DNA from: JAMQPK01 sp035937795
Lineage (GTDB): Bacteria > Acidobacteriota > Vicinamibacteria > Vicinamibacterales > JAMQPK01
Assembly: GCA_035937795.1 (NCBI GenBank)
Contig: DASZHO010000121.1
Coordinates: 1 to 64,000, forward strand
Direction: 5' to 3'
Length of the DNA: 64,000 nt
Positions 13,520-22,266 of the stretch are shown piece by piece. The notes beneath the pieces are model-generated. The model ran no database searches. It saw only the letters and a program-made list of their open reading frames with translations, and was not told where the DNA came from. Made by a program: the position numbers and the translations under genes. Every line of letters begins with the position of its first letter. The first letter of the stretch is position 1.

Positions 13520-15337
13520 CTACTTTCGACCGGGCGACCGGCGCACCGGCTGCCATGCGGGAGTCGAATCCTCCCACTGGTTGTCGGTGAGCTGCTGCAC
13601 GTCAGTCCCGTCAGCCCGCATCACGAAGAGCTCGCCGTAAGGCTGCGGCGCGTCGGTGTACAGCGCCTCGTCTTTGAACCCCATGCGGCTGCTTGCGAAG
13701 ACGATGTGCGCGCCGTCAGGCGACCAGGTCATGTGCGCGTCGTTTCCAGGCGAAGATGTCAAACGCCGTACATCCTTTCCGTCGGGCCTGATCGTGAAGA
13801 TCTCGAAGTCACCGTTCACTTGCCTCGAGAACATGATCAGATCGCCGCGCGGCGACCAGAGTGGAAAATTGTCATAGCCATTGGTCAGCTTGGTGATCGA
13901 ATGGTCCCGGATATTCATGATGCGGAGACCTTCTCCATCCGGTCCAAACGATCGGTAGACGAACCTCACTCCATCGGGCGCCATCGAGGGGAAGCCGTTG
14001 TTGGCCGGACCAGACGTGAGCTCGCGGAACCCGGAGCCATCCGGATTGATGACGGCGACCTGCGCGCCGCCGTCGACCCGATCCTGCGCCGTCAGGAACA
14101 GATCGTGAAACCCGTTGGTGAACGCCCCGAAGGCACCGAAGCCGAAGATGATCGCGTCGCCGCGCGGGGACCATTGTGGCGCGAGCGCGTGCTTCCCCTG
14201 CTGCTGGTACACGATTTTCGATTCGCCGGTCTCGGCATCGACCACGGTCACGCTGCGGCCCAGCGAGCCATTGACCGGTCCGGTGACGACGAACCGTTCG
14301 CCCGACGGATCGAATGAGGGGAGCGCCTGCGTCAGGATCAGCTCGTAGTCTGGATTGCGGCTCCACATTTTCGTTCGCGTGGGCAGCGGACCCTGAACAC
14401 GCTTGTGATACACGACGCGCGAGCCGTCGGGCGACCAGGACGCGCTGCGCACTTGACCCTGCGGTCCCGGTCTGCCGTTGCCGTAGAAGATACCCGGAGC
14501 GGTTCCATCCTTGCGGACGTACGCGATCTCGTTCGAAGGCAGGACCACCGGCGCCATCTTGACGCCAGGCCCGGCCGGCACCGGACTCGCCGCGGCAGTC
14601 TCTATGTCAAACGAGACAAGACGTGTTTCGCCGCTTTCAGGGCGCGCCGGCCGGTATGTCAATGTCTCTTCGGCCGACATGCAGTAGGCGACGACGTGAC
14701 GGCTGTCGCCCGACCATTTGGGACTGCCACAGAAATTCCCGTGCTCGGACAACCGCTTCAGGCCGGATCCGTCGGGATGAATCACGTAGATGTCGACGAT
14801 GTGGAGATGTTCCCAGCGGCCATGGCCCATCGGCAGTGTGCTGCCGCGATCCGACGAAAACGCGATCCACTGGCCGTTGGGAGACCAGGCCGGCCGAAAA
14901 TCACCGCCGGCGCCGGATGTCAGTGGCTTGGCCTGGTGCGTGGCAAGATCGAGCGTCCAGAGATCCGCGGAACCGTCGGACCGGGTACTCACGAACACCA
15001 GCCGACGGCTGTCCGGCGAGAATGCCGCCTGGTCGTCGAAGGCCGGGCTGTCGGTCAGTCGCTCGAGGCCGGTTCCGTCGGTCTTGACGCGAAAGAGATC
15101 GGCTGAGCCTTCGCGGTCCGACGTGAACGCGATCCATTCGCCATCGGGAGACCATGCCGGGTTGTAATCGAGATCCGATCCTTTCGCGAGCAGTGGATGC
15201 TCGTCGCCGCCATCCGCGCGAGCGACAAACAACCCGATTTGGCCGGGCTGGACCCCCGCACGTGCAAAGAAGATTCGCTGCGGAGCCGGATTCACGGCCG
15301 CGGCGGCAATCGCGACAACGGCCAGCAACGTGCGCAT
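13520..15337 (-). CDS. Secreted TolB-like beta-propeller (PD40 repeat) protein
   Basis: This 605-aa exported protein has a signal peptide of about 17 residues and at least eight PD40/WD40-like blades. Each carries the repeat core PAWSPDGEWIAFTSDR or close variants (for example WSPRGDLIMFSRQ, WSPDGAHIVFASSR) and a following LxRLT. The family includes TolB and dipeptidyl-peptidase propellers; no catalytic domain is attached here. It probably binds proteins or ligands in the periplasm. A GAGGAGG ribosome site precedes ATG 15337. The propeller has a central gap rich in Gly/Pro, suggesting two propellers in tandem. Confidence 0.88.
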   Translation of the reverse strand: MRTLLAVVAIAAAAVNPAPQRIFFARAGVQPGQIGLFVARADGGDEHPLLAKGSDLDYNPAWSPDGEWIAFTSDREGSADLFRVKTDGTGLERLTDSPAFDDQAAFSPDSRRLVFVSTRSDGSADLWTLDLATHQAKPLTSGAGGDFRPAWSPNGQWIAFSSDRGSTLPMGHGRWEHLHIVDIYVIHPDGSGLKRLSEHGNFCGSPKWSGDSRHVVAYCMSAEETLTYRPARPESGETRLVSFDIETAAASPVPAGPGVKMAPVVLPSNEIAYVRKDGTAPGIFYGNGRPGPQGQVRSASWSPDGSRVVYHKRVQGPLPTRTKMWSRNPDYELILTQALPSFDPSGERFVVTGPVNGSLGRSVTVVDAETGESKIVYQQQGKHALAPQWSPRGDAIIFGFGAFGAFTNGFHDLFLTAQDRVDGGAQVAVINPDGSGFRELTSGPANNGFPSMAPDGVRFVYRSFGPDGEGLRIMNIRDHSITKLTNGYDNFPLWSPRGDLIMFSRQVNGDFEIFTIRPDGKDVRRLTSSPGNDAHMTWSPDGAHIVFASSRMGFKDEALYTDAPQPYGELFVMRADGTDVQQLTDNQWEDSTPAWQPVRRSPGRK

Positions 15338-15376
15338 TGTTCAGGTCCTCCTCTCCATCTCCGAATTGAGAATGTC

Positions 15377-15826
15377 TTATCCGCGGGGGCCCAGGGCGAA
15401 GGTCATCGTTCCTTCGACAACCACCCTGCCGTCGACGCGGGCTTTGCCCGCGAGCACGCCCATGCGGCTGCGCAGGCGCTTCGCGACCACTTCGATCGTG
15501 ACGACGTCGCCGGGGTGGACGGGATGGCGGTAGCGGACGCGTTCGATGCCCGCGAAAAACGGGAGACGCTGGCTGTTCTCGGGCTTCGCCAGAATCATGA
15601 TCGCCCCCACCTGCGCGATGGCCTCGGTGAGAATCGTGGGCGGGAGGACCAGCCTCCCTTCAGGAGACAGGGTCAGATAGCGCTCGTTCGATGAGATGTT
15701 CTTGATGCCCACGATGCGCTTGTCCACTTCGAGCTCGGTGATGCGGTCCACGAGCAGAAATGGGTAGCGATGCGGCAGAATTTTCTCGATGGCCGCGTTG
15801 TCGAGCGGCAGCGTGAGAGGTTCCAT
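15377..15826 (-). CDS. FabZ-like hotdog dehydratase with altered active-site region
   Basis: This 149-aa protein follows the FabZ fold. The start, ILPHRYPFLLVDRITEL, holds the catalytic-His region. The acidic residue on the central helix is kept in TILTEAIAQVGAI. It ends FFAGIERVRYRHPVHPGDVVTIEV and MGVLAGKARVDGRVVVEG. However, the FabZ signature GHFPGxPxMPGVL is replaced by LSPEGRLVLPP. Canonical FabZ dehydrates 3-hydroxyacyl-ACP in fatty-acid and lipid A synthesis. Loss of HFPG suggests a specialised or paralogous hotdog enzyme. No other fab or lpx gene is nearby. It is divergent from the phosphatase gene, 23 bases away. Confidence 0.8.
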   Translation of the reverse strand: MEPLTLPLDNAAIEKILPHRYPFLLVDRITELEVDKRIVGIKNISSNERYLTLSPEGRLVLPPTILTEAIAQVGAIMILAKPENSQRLPFFAGIERVRYRHPVHPGDVVTIEVVAKRLRSRMGVLAGKARVDGRVVVEGTMTFALGPRG

Positions 15827-15836
15827 CGGGGACTGT

Positions 15837-15842
15837 TATTAT
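15837..15842 (+). promoter_or_regulatory. Possible -10 box giving a leaderless mRNA for the phosphatase
   Basis: TATTAT lies 7 bases before the TTG start at 15850, inside a 23-base divergent gap. Transcription about 7 bases downstream would start at the codon itself. No convincing -35 box was found. Confidence 0.35.
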
Positions 15843-15849
15843 TACATGC

Positions 15850-17622
15850 TTGACTGATCGCCCCGCCGTGCCCCAGACCGCGCAGGACCAGGAGCTGGTC
15901 GCCACGCTGTTCGAGCTCGGCCGTGAAGTGACGGCCGTGCTCGACCTCGACGAGCTGCTGCACCGCATTCCACGGCTGATCGCGCGCCTCACGTCGTTCA
16001 CGGTGTTCTCCGTGTATCTGCTGGACGAGCGCCAGCAGGATCTGAAGATCGCGTACGCCGAAGGCTATCCGGAAGAGATGGTCCGCACTTTCAGGCTCAA
16101 GGTGGGCCAGGGCATCGTCGGCACGGCGGTGGCCGAGCAGCGGCCGATTCTCGTGAACGACGTGCACGCGGACCCGCGGTATCAAGGCCTCGTGCCCGGC
16201 GTGAACGCGCAGCTCGCGGTGCCGTTGCGGCACAAGAAGCGGGTCGTCGGCGCGCTGAATCTGCTGAGCGATCGCGTGGGTGCGTTCACCGAGCGCGACG
16301 TGGACATCCTCGCGACGTTCGGCGTGCACGTGGCGCAGGCGCTGGCCAACGCGCGGCTCTTCGAGCAGGAGCGGGACCACACCGAGACGCTGGAGACGCT
16401 GACGGAGATCGCGCGCGAAGTGGCGGCGATTCTGGACCTCGACGAGCTGCTGAGCCGCATCGCGATCCTCGCCAAGCGCGTCGTCGACTACCGCACGTTC
16501 GGCATCCTTCTCTACAACGAGGCCACGCAACAGGTCGAGCCGAAGGTTGCGCTGCAGTACGGCGAGAAGACCAGCTTGCTGAACATCAAGATCGGCGAGG
16601 GGCTGGTGGGCTACTCGGTGCTACACAAGCAACCGGTGCTCGTGAACGATGTGTCGCAGGACCCGCGGTACATCCCGGTGGTCGGCGACGTGCGATCGGA
16701 GCTCGTGATTCCGCTTCTCTTGAAGGACCGCTGTATCGGCGTGTTCGACCTCGAAAGCCCGGAGCTGAGCGCGTTCACCCAGCGGCACGTCGAGATTCTC
16801 GGCATCCTTGCCAGCCAGGCGGCCGTGGCGATTGAAAATGCCCGGTTGTACGAGACGGTGCGCGACAACGAATTGCGGCTCGAGCGCGAGATCGAGTTCG
16901 CGAGGCGCGTGCAGAGCGCGCTGCTGCCCGCCGAGCCGCCGCGGAAGCTGAAGGGCGTGGAGCTGGCCGCCCGGTTCGAACCGGCGCGCCAGATCGGCGG
17001 CGACCTCTATGATTTTCTGCAGCCGGATCCGGGGACGCTGGTGATTGCCGTCGGTGATGTTTCGGGCAAAGGCGTGCCGGCGGCGCTCTACGGGGCGTTC
17101 GCCGGCGAGCTCGTGCGGTCGCGCACGTTTCGCCGGCGGTATACGACGATTCGCTCCAGTCCGGCCGGCGTGCTGGCGTCGATGAACGCGATTCTGCACG
17201 AGCGGCGGCTCGAAGAATATTTCTGCACGCTCTGCTACGCGGCGTTCGATCTGCGGCGGCGTTCGCTGGTGATTGCCAATTCAGGCTTGCCTTACCCGAT
17301 TCGCCGCCACGACGGCGCGTGCGAGCCCATCCACCTGCCCGGCGTGCCGCTGGGCGCGTTCCCCGGCACGACTTACGAAGAGCTGACGTTCGAGCTCACG
17401 GCCGGCGACATCTTCGTGTTCTGCACCGACGGCCTCTACGAAGCGATCGACCAGGACGAGCAGGACTTCGGATCCGAGCGGGTGATCGACATCATCAACG
17501 CCCTCGCGAACGAGCCGGCGCAGAAAATTGTGGACAGGATTTTCGAGGATGTGGCGAAGTTCCGGGCCGACGGCCCACCGGCCGACGACATGACGGCGGT
17601 AGCCGTAAAGATCACTCAGTAG
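15850..17622 (+). CDS. GAF-GAF-PP2C (SpoIIE/RsbU-type) serine phosphatase
   Basis: This 590-aa cytosolic protein has two tandem GAF domains (about 25-170 and 195-340) that share a duplicated core (EIAREVAAILDLDELL versus ELGREVTAVLDLDELL; QPVLVNDVSQDPRY versus RPILVNDVHADPRY). A SpoIIE-type PP2C domain follows (about 375-588) with metal-binding FEPARQIGGDLYDF, AVGDVSGKGVPAAL and FCTDGLYEA. Such enzymes dephosphorylate anti-sigma antagonists in partner switching, but no RsbV/RsbW partner is in the window. The start is TTG 15850; the nearby ATG is out of frame and stops at once. A small-molecule signal probably acts through the GAF pair. Confidence 0.92.
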   Translation: MTDRPAVPQTAQDQELVATLFELGREVTAVLDLDELLHRIPRLIARLTSFTVFSVYLLDERQQDLKIAYAEGYPEEMVRTFRLKVGQGIVGTAVAEQRPILVNDVHADPRYQGLVPGVNAQLAVPLRHKKRVVGALNLLSDRVGAFTERDVDILATFGVHVAQALANARLFEQERDHTETLETLTEIAREVAAILDLDELLSRIAILAKRVVDYRTFGILLYNEATQQVEPKVALQYGEKTSLLNIKIGEGLVGYSVLHKQPVLVNDVSQDPRYIPVVGDVRSELVIPLLLKDRCIGVFDLESPELSAFTQRHVEILGILASQAAVAIENARLYETVRDNELRLEREIEFARRVQSALLPAEPPRKLKGVELAARFEPARQIGGDLYDFLQPDPGTLVIAVGDVSGKGVPAALYGAFAGELVRSRTFRRRYTTIRSSPAGVLASMNAILHERRLEEYFCTLCYAAFDLRRRSLVIANSGLPYPIRRHDGACEPIHLPGVPLGAFPGTTYEELTFELTAGDIFVFCTDGLYEAIDQDEQDFGSERVIDIINALANEPAQKIVDRIFEDVAKFRADGPPADDMTAVAVKITQ

Positions 17623-17644
17623 GGCTGTCCCTCCGCGAGCAAGG

Positions 17645-18010
17645 TCAGTTCCCCTTTACGTCCAGGGAGCGCTCCTCGAGGTGAAGCCCGAGAGGCTGAC
17701 CGCTGAAGACGGCGACGTCTTTGACCACGCCTCTGACACTCACGTGGCTGCCCTTCACCGGAATCCGGTTGCCGTGTTGCGACAGCACCATCATCTCGCC
17801 GGTTCCATCGCTCACCTTGTAGTACTTGTACGGCAAGAGCGGCAGGCCCCAGGAATCGGTCACGGTGCCATTGATGCTGACCGTGCGGTCGGCGTAGTGG
17901 CCGGCGTTGCGCTGCAGGTCGGCGATGCGCGAGCTGCCCAACACGCCGGCGCAGCCGGAAATGACAACAGCCAGGACGCAGACCGCCATCAGGCTGGATA
18001 AGGTTCTCAT
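17645..18010 (-). CDS. Small lipoprotein with OB-fold-like domain
   Basis: This 121-aa protein has a signal peptide and lipobox (VVISGC, Cys20). The mature part resembles a periplasmic OB-fold: RTVSINGTVTDSW, YKVSDGTGEMMVLSQ, GSHVSVRGVVKD. It probably sits on the inner face of the outer membrane and binds a ligand or oligomer; the substrate is unknown. Its GGAGG ribosome site lies within a small hairpin (18015-18030) just before the ATG at 18010. It is convergent with the phosphatase gene. Confidence 0.8.
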   Translation of the reverse strand: MRTLSSLMAVCVLAVVISGCAGVLGSSRIADLQRNAGHYADRTVSINGTVTDSWGLPLLPYKYYKVSDGTGEMMVLSQHGNRIPVKGSHVSVRGVVKDVAVFSGQPLGLHLEERSLDVKGN

Positions 18011-18364
18011 GTCAAAAGCCTCCAGGCTTTAAGAAAAAACAGGAGTCGCACTCGAGTCGTGAACGAGCGTCGGAATGCGGCGATGCCAGCGCCTGCCTGT
18101 ATCGCACTCCGGTGACCGGCGCGACCCCCACGCAGAATCAATCCAAAACGTGTGCCGCGAAAAACCGCTGCAAACGGCCAGGTTTGTCCCGAAATGTCTA
18201 AGTACGTAGACGGCGGCTGCCCTCTGTGGGTGAATCTGTCATCGCGCAGGGCAGGGCGGACCGAGGGGCCGAGCGCTGAGAGCGGAGCGCGAAAATGCGC
18301 AGACGGCAGCCGAAACGCCACGCGCGGCGTCTGAATGGGAGAACACCCCTTTCCGGAGGAATTC
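18011..18364. other. Divergent intergenic region between lipoprotein and PDZ gene
   Basis: These 354 bases contain no supported gene. Near the lipoprotein start, AAAGCC (18015-18020) and GGCTTT (18025-18030) form a hairpin; on the minus strand this region holds the ribosome site. On the PDZ side, CCGGAGGAATTC directly precedes ATG 18365. The middle is moderately GC-rich with no clear promoter that I can place. Confidence 0.55.
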
Positions 18365-19237
18365 ATGCGTGGAATGCGAACACTCTTCGTAATCGTATCG
18401 GTGACCGCGCTGGCGGCGCCGGCTGTACAGGCGCAAAGCCGCCAGCCCAACCCGGCCCCGGGCCAGACCGGCACCATGCAGATGCCGCGGCTTGGAGGAG
18501 TCGCGGGTAGCACGATCGGCATCCGGCTGTCGGACGTGACCGCCGATCAGGTGAAGTCGCTCAAGCTCTCGAAGGCCGAGGGCGCGATTGTTGAATCGGT
18601 GAATCCCAACAGCCCGGCGAGCACGGCCGGCGTCCGAGCCCAGGATGTCATCGTGGAATTCGACGGCGAGCATGTGCGGAGCGCGCGGCATCTCACCCGG
18701 CTTGTGTCGGAGACGCCGGCCGGCCGCGAAGTCGCGATGGTCGTGATGCGCGACGGCAAGAAGACTGACCTCCACATCAAGCCCGAAGCGGGCAACTGGC
18801 TCGGCCCGCAGTTCGGAGGGATGATCGATCCGCAGCAAATGCGCGATCTTGGCGAGCAGGCCGGGCGCGCCGCGCGCGACATGTCGCGGAACCTCCCCGG
18901 CATGGCGGGGAGGGGGACTCGCGGGCGGCTGGGCGCGTCGGTTCAGGAAATGCCGCAAGACCTCGCCGAATTTTTCGGCGTGAAGTCGGGCGTGCTCGTG
19001 GCGAGCGTGCAGAAGGATTCGGCGGCGGCAAAAGCGGGGCTGAAAGCGGGCGATGTGATTACCGCGGTCGACGGCCATTCCGTCACGACCCCGGCGGATC
19101 TGATCGGCGCGCTGCCGGCGGGCGATGGCTCGCGCGACGTGACCTTGACGATCATGCGAGACAAGAAAGAGCTGAAGCTGAAAGCGACGCTTCAGCCGGC
19201 CACGGGCGGGCAAACCGGCAAAGGCGTGCACGCGTAA
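18365..19237 (+). CDS. Secreted protein with two PDZ domains
   Basis: This 290-aa protein has a signal peptide (about 1-23, ending VQA-Q) and two PDZ domains (about 45-135 and 180-275). The repeated cores are GAIVESVNPNSPASTAGVRAQDVIVEFDG and GVLVASVQKDSAAAKAGLKAGDVITAVDG. It lacks the trypsin-like domain of DegP/HtrA, so it is a periplasmic scaffold or adaptor, not a protease. ATG 18365 is chosen over an upstream in-frame start at 18335 because GGAGG sits 6 bases before it and the signal peptide begins there. Confidence 0.88.
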   Translation: MRGMRTLFVIVSVTALAAPAVQAQSRQPNPAPGQTGTMQMPRLGGVAGSTIGIRLSDVTADQVKSLKLSKAEGAIVESVNPNSPASTAGVRAQDVIVEFDGEHVRSARHLTRLVSETPAGREVAMVVMRDGKKTDLHIKPEAGNWLGPQFGGMIDPQQMRDLGEQAGRAARDMSRNLPGMAGRGTRGRLGASVQEMPQDLAEFFGVKSGVLVASVQKDSAAAKAGLKAGDVITAVDGHSVTTPADLIGALPAGDGSRDVTLTIMRDKKELKLKATLQPATGGQTGKGVHA

Positions 19238-19268
19238 CGAGTGCCAGACTTCGACGAGTGACAGGCTT

Positions 19269-20474
19269 CTAGGCCTGAGCGGCAGCTTGCGGAAGCGCGA
19301 CGCTGGGCGATGGGGAGACCAGCGTCGCGAGTTGGGCGGCAAAGATTGAGGCGAGGGCCTGGGAGCGCTCGTCCTTTTCCGAGCCGCCCTTCATTTCTGC
19401 AGACAGCACCCCGATGCAGCCCTCCGGCGTGACGAGAGGCGCCACCAGCGCGCCGTTACTGGACCCGTCACCGCTCACCGTCCGCATTTCGGCAGATCGA
19501 TAGGCGGCCGCGGCCGCATTCGTGGCCTCTCGCGGAATGGTTCCCATGCGGGCCATCGCCTGGTCCGAATATCCAAACGACATCGCCGGGCGCAGCGCGC
19601 GTCCATCCGGATCGGCAACCCAGACGATGATGCCGGAGGCATCGATCACCGTGGCTGCGCGCTCGAGCAGGCCGGGCAGCTGTTTACCTTCCTGCAACCG
19701 CGCAAACTCCGTGCAGAGCCGGGCTGCGTCCGTCAACGGGACCGCCTCCGACCAGGCGTCCTTGCGGAAGCCGGCCACGTCGCCGAAAACGGTCGGGTCG
19801 GGCAGAGAAACCGGTTCGGACGCCTTTCCTTTCTCGGCTTCGGGCTCAGCTTCGGGTCGTTTCGCAACGGTCAAACCTGGCAGGCCGAGCAGCAGGACGA
19901 TCAGCAGAACGCCTCCGGCGCCACCGCCCAGGATCATCAGCTCCCGCCGGCGCAGCGCCACCAGGCGGGCTTCGCGCGCCGTCAGCTCATCGTTGAGCGC
20001 CGCTTCGATCTCGGTTGCCGCCGTACCGGTCGCCTCGAGACCGTCCGAGAAGATCAAATCGGAGGCTAGTAGAGAGTCGTCGCCCTTCATGTAATCCTGC
20101 GCGCGAGCGTCGAGCTTGTGGAAATTCTCGATGGCGACGGAAGCCGGCTCGATATCGGCCAGCGCGGCCGGCGACGCGAGCGCCGCTTTGAAATCGGCCA
20201 TCTGCTGGTCGAGCGACGGCAGCAGCTTCGATACGCGGCTCATCCAGAACGCGTCGCTCTGGCCCCGTGCCACATAGGCCACCTGGGCGGCGCGCAGGTC
20301 CGCCAGCGTGGACTCGAGCCCCCGCGTCTGCCGGCGCACAGCCTCGGCCGCCGCGCGTTCGCGGTTTGCGTTCCTATCGGTTGACTTCAGGAAATAGCCG
20401 GCAGCAATTCCAAGCGCGATACTCGAGACGACAAGCAGGACTCGAATCAGGCGTGAGCTCATCGAGGCAGCCAA
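19269..20474 (-). CDS. Membrane sensor protein: periplasmic helical domain plus GAF-like domain
   Basis: This 401-aa protein has an N-terminal membrane segment (about 8-28), a helical extracytoplasmic domain (about 35-180) and a second membrane helix (LMILGGGAGGVLLIVLLLGLPGL). A low-complexity Pro/Glu/Lys linker precedes a GAF-like domain (about 250-390: AATVIDASGIIVWVADPDG, APLVTPEGCIGVLSAE). There is no kinase, GGDEF or methyl-accepting domain, so it must signal through a partner. The linker's DNA (19835-19855) has a weak heptad pattern. The start could be the internal ATG five codons in. It lies 61 bases downstream of dsbD on the same strand. Confidence 0.75.
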   Translation of the reverse strand: MAASMSSRLIRVLLVVSSIALGIAAGYFLKSTDRNANRERAAAEAVRRQTRGLESTLADLRAAQVAYVARGQSDAFWMSRVSKLLPSLDQQMADFKAALASPAALADIEPASVAIENFHKLDARAQDYMKGDDSLLASDLIFSDGLEATGTAATEIEAALNDELTAREARLVALRRRELMILGGGAGGVLLIVLLLGLPGLTVAKRPEAEPEAEKGKASEPVSLPDPTVFGDVAGFRKDAWSEAVPLTDAARLCTEFARLQEGKQLPGLLERAATVIDASGIIVWVADPDGRALRPAMSFGYSDQAMARMGTIPREATNAAAAAYRSAEMRTVSGDGSSNGALVAPLVTPEGCIGVLSAEMKGGSEKDERSQALASIFAAQLATLVSPSPSVALPQAAAQA

Positions 20475-20535
20475 TGTACCACCCGCGCCTGGAAAAGTAC
20501 AGCCCTCTCTCTCCCGGCGATGGCCGCGATCGACG

Positions 20536-22266
20536 CTACTCGGTCGGCTTCAGGATGACGTAGGTGGGAAGACCGACAGCCTTGAAGCGCTGCATGACCA
20601 GTTTCACGGCCGGCGCGTCCGGATCTTCGGCCTGGAACTTGATTTTCACGTACTTCTCGAGCGCGCTCGTCACCTGCCGGTCGACCAGCGTTGTCTTGTC
20701 CATGGTTAAGCAGTTTTTGCACCAGGTGGCCCACATGTCGATGAGCACGGGCTTCCGATCGCGGCGGGCCCGCAAAAGCCCCTCGTCGAGCGACGAGTGC
20801 CAGCCCGCCCTCAGCTGTTCGTCGACGCTCGCCTGCACATCCGAGGCATTCACCCACCGGTTGGCGAACAGCGAGTAGGCCTCGTAACCGTAGTACGCCG
20901 CCATCACCAGGATCAATACGGCGAAGGCCTGTTTGACGCGGACCATCCACATGCCAGGCTTCGGCAGCGACGCCAGGCCGGCGCCCGCGAGAGGCCAGGG
21001 CACGGCCATTCCGAGACCGAGCACAAACGGGAGCGCCAGCGCCGCCGGAGTGCCTTTCGCGTAGAGGTCGCTCGAAAACAGCATTACTTGGATCACCACG
21101 GGCGCGACGCACGCGCCGGCGAGCAGCGCGGCGACCCCACCCATGGTGAACGCGAGCACAAACGTGCCCCGCCGCTGTTCGGCAACTTGCGAATTGCCGC
21201 CCAGGCCGGAGAAATCGATGGTGATGATGTCGAACATCGCGAGCGCGAGGATGACGAACAGAACCGATATCGCGAGATTGAACCACGGCGACGCGTTGAT
21301 CGTGCCGAAGGCGCCTGCCGTGAGGATCACGACCAGACCCAGGACACCATAGGCGAGCGCCATCGCCGCGCCGTAGGTGCCGCCGAGCAGGAATCCGCGG
21401 CCGCGCGATCCGGCCCTCGCTCCCGCGCCGATGATCGACAGATTGATCGGAATCATCGGCAGTACGCACGGTGTGAGATTCAGCGCGAGGCCGCCGAGGA
21501 ACACGATTGAAAGAATGGCGAACGGGCCGCGGCCTTCAAACAAGCCCTGCTGTCTGGCGCCCGTTTCGGCCCGGTGAATGAAGTCGAGAAAATCGGTGGC
21601 GCTGAGATAGCCGCCCGTCGTTTGGAGCACAGTGAAATCGTCGAGGTGGGCCCCCCTTCCGCCCTCGCCTTGTTCGCCGTCGGTTCGAGGCGCGGTGGTT
21701 TTCGAAGGCTCTCCCGGACGATCGCCTTGTCCGAATCGAATCCTGCCGAACACATCGGCGTCGGTTGCGACGACCTTCGTCGAGGACGGCACGACACGGA
21801 ACGTCCAGCTGATCGGGAGCGTCGACGGGATGTAGCACAGGTTCTCGTCACATGCCTGATACCGAAGTCGCGCCGGAACGGTGATCTCGCCCGGATGGGC
21901 GCCCGCCGCGATCGCGAACCGCACGCCAATGTCGAAGTTCTGATCGAACACGGCGAGGGGCTGCGACTGCCCCGCCTGTTTCAAATCGGTGGCGGGAGGA
22001 AACACTATCTCCACGACGGTGACGCCCGCTGGCGGCGTGATGGTGAGCACAGTCGGGATCAGCGACTCGTCCCGCGGCTTGTTCGACTGAACGTGAGAGC
22101 CGGGCGGAAGGCGCACGCGTAGAGCGGCGCGCAGCGGTTGTCCCGCGTGCACGCCGCTCGTTTCCACAATCGGCGTAACGACGGGGACTGGCGGGGCCGC
22201 CTGCGCGCCTGCGATCGCGGCGGCGATCCAGAGGAATCCGATGACCCAGGGTGCGCGGTGTCTCAA
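20536..22266 (-). CDS. dsbD: DsbD-like thiol:disulfide interchange protein
   Basis: This 576-aa inner-membrane protein has a signal peptide and an N-terminal DsbD-alpha-like domain with a Cys pair (RYQACDENLCYIPS). About eight membrane helices follow, containing the paired cysteines in LNLTPCVLPMIPINL and GACVAPVVIQV. A C-terminal thioredoxin domain has the active site WATWCKNC. It passes electrons from cytosolic thioredoxin to periplasmic disulfide and cytochrome maturation systems. The frame stays open far upstream, but the real start is TTG 22266, in a 4-base TTGA overlap with the nuoG stop; a signal peptide begins right there. The gene is translationally coupled to nuoG. Confidence 0.9.
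   Translation of the reverse strand: MRHRAPWVIGFLWIAAAIAGAQAAPPVPVVTPIVETSGVHAGQPLRAALRVRLPPGSHVQSNKPRDESLIPTVLTITPPAGVTVVEIVFPPATDLKQAGQSQPLAVFDQNFDIGVRFAIAAGAHPGEITVPARLRYQACDENLCYIPSTLPISWTFRVVPSSTKVVATDADVFGRIRFGQGDRPGEPSKTTAPRTDGEQGEGGRGAHLDDFTVLQTTGGYLSATDFLDFIHRAETGARQQGLFEGRGPFAILSIVFLGGLALNLTPCVLPMIPINLSIIGAGARAGSRGRGFLLGGTYGAAMALAYGVLGLVVILTAGAFGTINASPWFNLAISVLFVILALAMFDIITIDFSGLGGNSQVAEQRRGTFVLAFTMGGVAALLAGACVAPVVIQVMLFSSDLYAKGTPAALALPFVLGLGMAVPWPLAGAGLASLPKPGMWMVRVKQAFAVLILVMAAYYGYEAYSLFANRWVNASDVQASVDEQLRAGWHSSLDEGLLRARRDRKPVLIDMWATWCKNCLTMDKTTLVDRQVTSALEKYVKIKFQAEDPDAPAVKLVMQRFKAVGLPTYVILKPTE

Noticed and set aside
18015..18140. c-di-GMP (GEMM) riboswitch-like words (AAAGCCTCC, GCACTCCGG)
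   Set aside because: They are on the strand opposite to the lipoprotein gene, and the core GGCAAACC and receptor elements are missing.
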